A stretch of DNA of 64,000 nt from Bacteroides uniformis (GTDB lineage: Bacteria; Bacteroidota; Bacteroidia; Bacteroidales; Bacteroidaceae): NCBI RefSeq assembly GCF_025147485.1, contig NZ_CP102263.1, positions 2,121,501-2,185,500 of the forward strand, written 5' to 3'. Below the pieces are notes generated by a model. The model was given only the letters and a program-made list of their open reading frames with translations, did not search any database and had not been told where the DNA came from. This document shows positions 62,042 through 64,000 of this stretch, one piece after another; positions within the stretch are counted from its first letter, which is position 1; each line of letters begins with the position of its first letter. The translations under genes and the position numbers were made by a program.

Positions 62042-62289
62042 AAAAGGATGGTAGGATTCATACTCTTGCCATCCTTTTTCATTGGAAAACTACTCTTGTC
62101 ACATAAAAAAACTCCACCTGTACGGTTGAAGTTGATTAGGATTCTGTCAACAACCCCGATTGTCACTCCCCACATGCGCATTGCCTCGTAGCAATACCAA
62201 TATACATTCATAATTGCGAGTATTATACTCACGGCACGGAGAAAATCCATTATTTTTCCCAATGCTCTCAAATCGTCTTCTTGTGCCAT
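62005..62289 (-). pseudogene. Truncated mobC (YWFCY-type coupling protein) fragment
   Basis: The first about 61 residues (bases 62106-62289) match the N-terminus of Bacteroides MobC/TraG-like coupling proteins: DLRALGKIMDFLRAVSIIL, then NVYWYCYEAMRMWG and ILINFNRTGGVF. After that the frame continues with 33 residues of unrelated sequence and stops. Full proteins have about 650 residues, including the ATPase that feeds DNA to the transfer channel, all missing here. The break lies beside the cargo operon's end, so cargo gain probably removed the rest. The element must use a helper's coupling protein. Confidence 0.75.
62042..62079. terminator. Bidirectional intrinsic terminator at the cargo/mob border
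   Basis: AAAAGGATGG (62042-62051) pairs with CCATCCTTTT (62069-62078), with A and T runs on the two outer sides, so it can end transcripts from both directions: the cargo operon on + and the mob genes on -. Confidence 0.8.
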
Positions 62290-62326
62290 TGTTTTTCTGT
62301 TTTGAAGTTATACCTTGATAATACGA

Positions 62327-63580
62327 TTAAAGGTTTCTCCCTTTTCGCTTCTTTTTCTTTCTGCGTAACTCTCTGTCAAATGCAGCTTCCTGTGCCTCGT
62401 TGGAAGAACCATTCCCTGCCATAAGTCCAAGACCGCTGCCGTACTCATCGAACAAGCCAGAACCTTGAAGTTCCTGCTCCAAGCCAGAGCCTTCTTCTTT
62501 TGGAATGGCAAGCGGTATCGGCTGTTCGTTCTCGTAAGGCAAGGTGAAGTGCTCCTGTAGGGCATTGGCAGAAAGATTCGTTCCAAGTCTTGAACCATTG
62601 AAAACGCTTTGAGTGCGGTGGTCAATGAATGTTGCTCCGTAGATACGGCCGTCAGCTGTATGGCGGAAAACAACATCAATGCCCTTTGCTTTCAGCAGTT
62701 CAACAAACTTATCCTTATGGTACGTCTGCTTCAAGACAGCTTCCACGCTATGACGGGTCATCTCGGAGAGTTTCTTGTCCTCCTTGAACTTCTTGGCAGA
62801 ATAAGCGAACCGCTTTTCTATCGCCTCCGCACCGACAGACCTGTCAATCTTTGAAGCCTTGAAAGGATTTCCCACCTTGTTGCCCTGTCTGTCCGTGGCA
62901 GAATAGACAAAACCATGATACTCACGACCGCCAACTTCGCCTCTGACCTCCTCCAAGGATATATTATATAAGGAAAGAAGTGCACGGTACTCGCCCAAGG
63001 ACTGGAACCTGTAGGTGGCGCAGAGAGATTTTACTGTGTTGGCAACCTGCTTCTTCACATTGCCTTGGCTTACATCCACCTTGCGGAGTGGATTGTCTGC
63101 CTGGCGTTGCTTGCGGTCTGCCTTGTGGAGACTGTACTTCTCCTCCAAGTCACGGGTGATAGCCTTGCTCCTATGGTAGTTGTATCGGCTATCCAAGCAC
63201 TTGCCGTTTTCAGCCACTCGGATGGTCACGATGTGCATGTGATGACGGTCGATGTCCTCATGCTTGTAAACCATGTATGGCTGGTTGCCATATCCCATGC
63301 GCTCCAAGTATTCACGGGCGATGTTCTCCATGTCCATATCCGTCAGCACATCATCTGGATGCGGATTCAAGGATATATGCACGACAGGCTTCTCTGTTCT
63401 GATGTGCGGAGAAAGGTATCGCTGGAAATCACGCAAGGCATTGGCGATGCTCGTCTTTCCCGAACAATCATCGAAGATCTTGTTTGTAGCCAAGAGTTTT
63501 CCTTCTTCCTTGTTAATCTTCTCACCATTGTATGCCAGTGCGCCATACAATGAACTTCCGAAACTTATCTTTGCGACCAT
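62327..63580 (-). CDS. mobB: MobB-type relaxase
   Basis: A 417-residue relaxase/mobilization nuclease. The N-terminal domain carries KISFGSSLYGALAYN, HISLNPHPDD and the metal-binding histidine cluster HEDIDRHHMHIV (His107, His114, His116). Tyr at 12 or 17 may be the nicking residue. The C-terminal part is charged with a basic Arg/Lys tail. It nicks oriT and pilots the strand during mobilization by a conjugative helper. It overlaps mobA by 16 bases, the usual Bacteroides arrangement. The gene looks intact, in contrast to the neighbouring mobC fragment. Confidence 0.9.
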   Translation of the reverse strand: MVAKISFGSSLYGALAYNGEKINKEEGKLLATNKIFDDCSGKTSIANALRDFQRYLSPHIRTEKPVVHISLNPHPDDVLTDMDMENIAREYLERMGYGNQPYMVYKHEDIDRHHMHIVTIRVAENGKCLDSRYNYHRSKAITRDLEEKYSLHKADRKQRQADNPLRKVDVSQGNVKKQVANTVKSLCATYRFQSLGEYRALLSLYNISLEEVRGEVGGREYHGFVYSATDRQGNKVGNPFKASKIDRSVGAEAIEKRFAYSAKKFKEDKKLSEMTRHSVEAVLKQTYHKDKFVELLKAKGIDVVFRHTADGRIYGATFIDHRTQSVFNGSRLGTNLSANALQEHFTLPYENEQPIPLAIPKEEGSGLEQELQGSGLFDEYGSGLGLMAGNGSSNEAQEAAFDRELRRKKKKRKGRNL

Positions 63581-63984
63581 CTTTCCTCAAACTTACGGGT
63601 CAGTTCAACAATCTCACGGGTAAGAGAGACCAGTTCCCTGGTGCAGTTCTCCAGCTTATAGAGCAAAGCCATCGCCTTTTTCTCTGAGAAATGACAACGG
63701 AGTTCCTTGACAACCTGGTTGTAGTTGTTGCCAATCATTCGGTACTGCGAGTGAAAAGAAGAAAGCTTGGTGTAGTATTCCACCAATGTCTTGTCCTCGC
63801 GCAGCACCTTGAACGGCTCGCCGAAGATGCGTGCCTTGGCAAAGACAGCCTTTGCCTTCACATCAGTCTGCTCATACATGACGAGGAATTTCATCCACTC
63901 GTCATCGTCGAACCGAAGCATCACATGGTGCGACTTCGGGTTCAGCTTGGGGATTCGTCCCCCTCGTTTTCTTTCTGTGTTCAT
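63565..63984 (-). CDS. mobA: MobA-type mobilization accessory protein
   Basis: A 139-residue protein. A basic N-terminus (NTERKRGGRIPKLNPKS) and a ribbon-helix-helix-like segment (HHVMLRFDDDEWMKFLVMYE) suggest oriT binding, and a long C-terminal helix (YNQVVKELRCHFSEKKAMALL) suggests dimer formation. Such proteins help the MobB relaxase find and melt oriT, which should lie just upstream, that is, to the right of 63984 and mostly outside the window. The start ATG is at 63984. Confidence 0.85.
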   Translation of the reverse strand: MNTERKRGGRIPKLNPKSHHVMLRFDDDEWMKFLVMYEQTDVKAKAVFAKARIFGEPFKVLREDKTLVEYYTKLSSFHSQYRMIGNNYNQVVKELRCHFSEKKAMALLYKLENCTRELVSLTREIVELTRKFEERWSQR

Positions 63985-64000
63985 ATTAATATGGATTAAG

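Larger units (their letters stand above)
43321..64000. mobile_element. Integrative mobilizable element, left end visible, right end outside the window
   Basis: The left junction is set near 43320-43330, where the Ntn-hydrolase gene stops matching its family. Inside lie a tyrosine integrase, small HTH gene, long leader, antiterminator, eight-gene cargo operon, truncated mobC, mobB and mobA. This int-cargo-mob layout is that of Bacteroides mobilizable transposons. The cargo is visibly richer in A+T than the 9-43 kb chromosome part. No conjugation (tra) genes are seen, so transfer would rely on a helper element. The attachment core cannot be fixed without the right end. Confidence 0.82.

Overview
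The window is Bacteroidales DNA, most likely from a gut Bacteroides. Signs of this are Bacteroides-type promoters (TAnnTTTG with an upstream TTG/TTTG), lipobox proteins, 6-bladed beta-propeller lipoproteins, a TonB-linked barrel protein, an UpxY-type NusG paralogue and a Bacteroides-style MobA/MobB mobilization module. No tRNA, rRNA or CRISPR array was seen. Most of 1-43.3 kb is chromosome; 43.3 kb to the right edge is an integrative mobilizable element that is cut by the window.

Region by region: 1-9.3 kb holds a peptide (RiPP-like) maturation and export locus: a radical SAM/SPASM maturase, a second diverged radical-SAM-like protein, a C39-peptidase ABC exporter, an HlyD-type fusion protein and a SUMF1-domain protein, flanked by two related 6-bladed propeller proteins. 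No precursor peptide is visible; it may lie left of the window. 9.3-13.6 kb (minus strand) holds an AI-2E transporter, a YciO/YrdC protein, a Pif1/RecD-like helicase and a HAD phosphatase. 13.7-18.1 kb holds MenA, a CPBP protease, a MalY/PatB C-S lyase and a TPR-LuxR-like membrane regulator. 18.3-26.3 kb holds an outer-membrane barrel protein, a GH3 glycosidase with a PA14 insert, an SPFH protein, an alpha/beta hydrolase, a ribbon-helix-helix protein and a truncated small ORF. 26.5-35.9 kb is a probable metal/haem operon: porin, imelysin, di-haem protein, second porin, mono-haem lipoprotein, a Rid-fold protein and a fused ResB-CcsA cytochrome c synthase. A candidate small RNA follows. 36.3-37.6 kb (minus) holds a RIC/hemerythrin-type protein and a LuxR regulator with a degenerate receiver. 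37.7-43.0 kb is a BlaI/BlaR1-type locus with two thioredoxin-fold proteins and two identical operator palindromes.

At about 43.33 kb an Ntn-hydrolase gene is broken after about 76 codons. This marks the left end of the mobile element: a hairpin, repeated GGTTAC sites, a tyrosine integrase, a small HTH protein, then a 750-bp gene-free stretch that appears to encode a long folded leader RNA ending in an intrinsic terminator, and then an UpxY/NusG-like antiterminator. Behind it lies a tightly packed eight-gene operon (46.8-61.7 kb): an SrfB-like actin/Hsp70-fold ATPase, an SrfC-like P-loop protein, a membrane-anchored subtilisin-like protease with InlB-like repeats, a multi-pass membrane protein, a TRAFAC-like GTPase with helical repeats, a transmembrane beta-rich protein with a low-complexity tail, a signal-anchored protein and a secreted coiled-coil protein. 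The operon is followed by a terminator, a truncated mobC (YWFCY-type) fragment and intact mobB and mobA genes.

The eight-gene operon, together with its antiterminator and folded leader, is the best candidate for an undescribed system. Its composition suggests an NTP-driven complex spanning the inner membrane with a proteolytic output, possibly for defence or inter-bacterial conflict. That role is inference.
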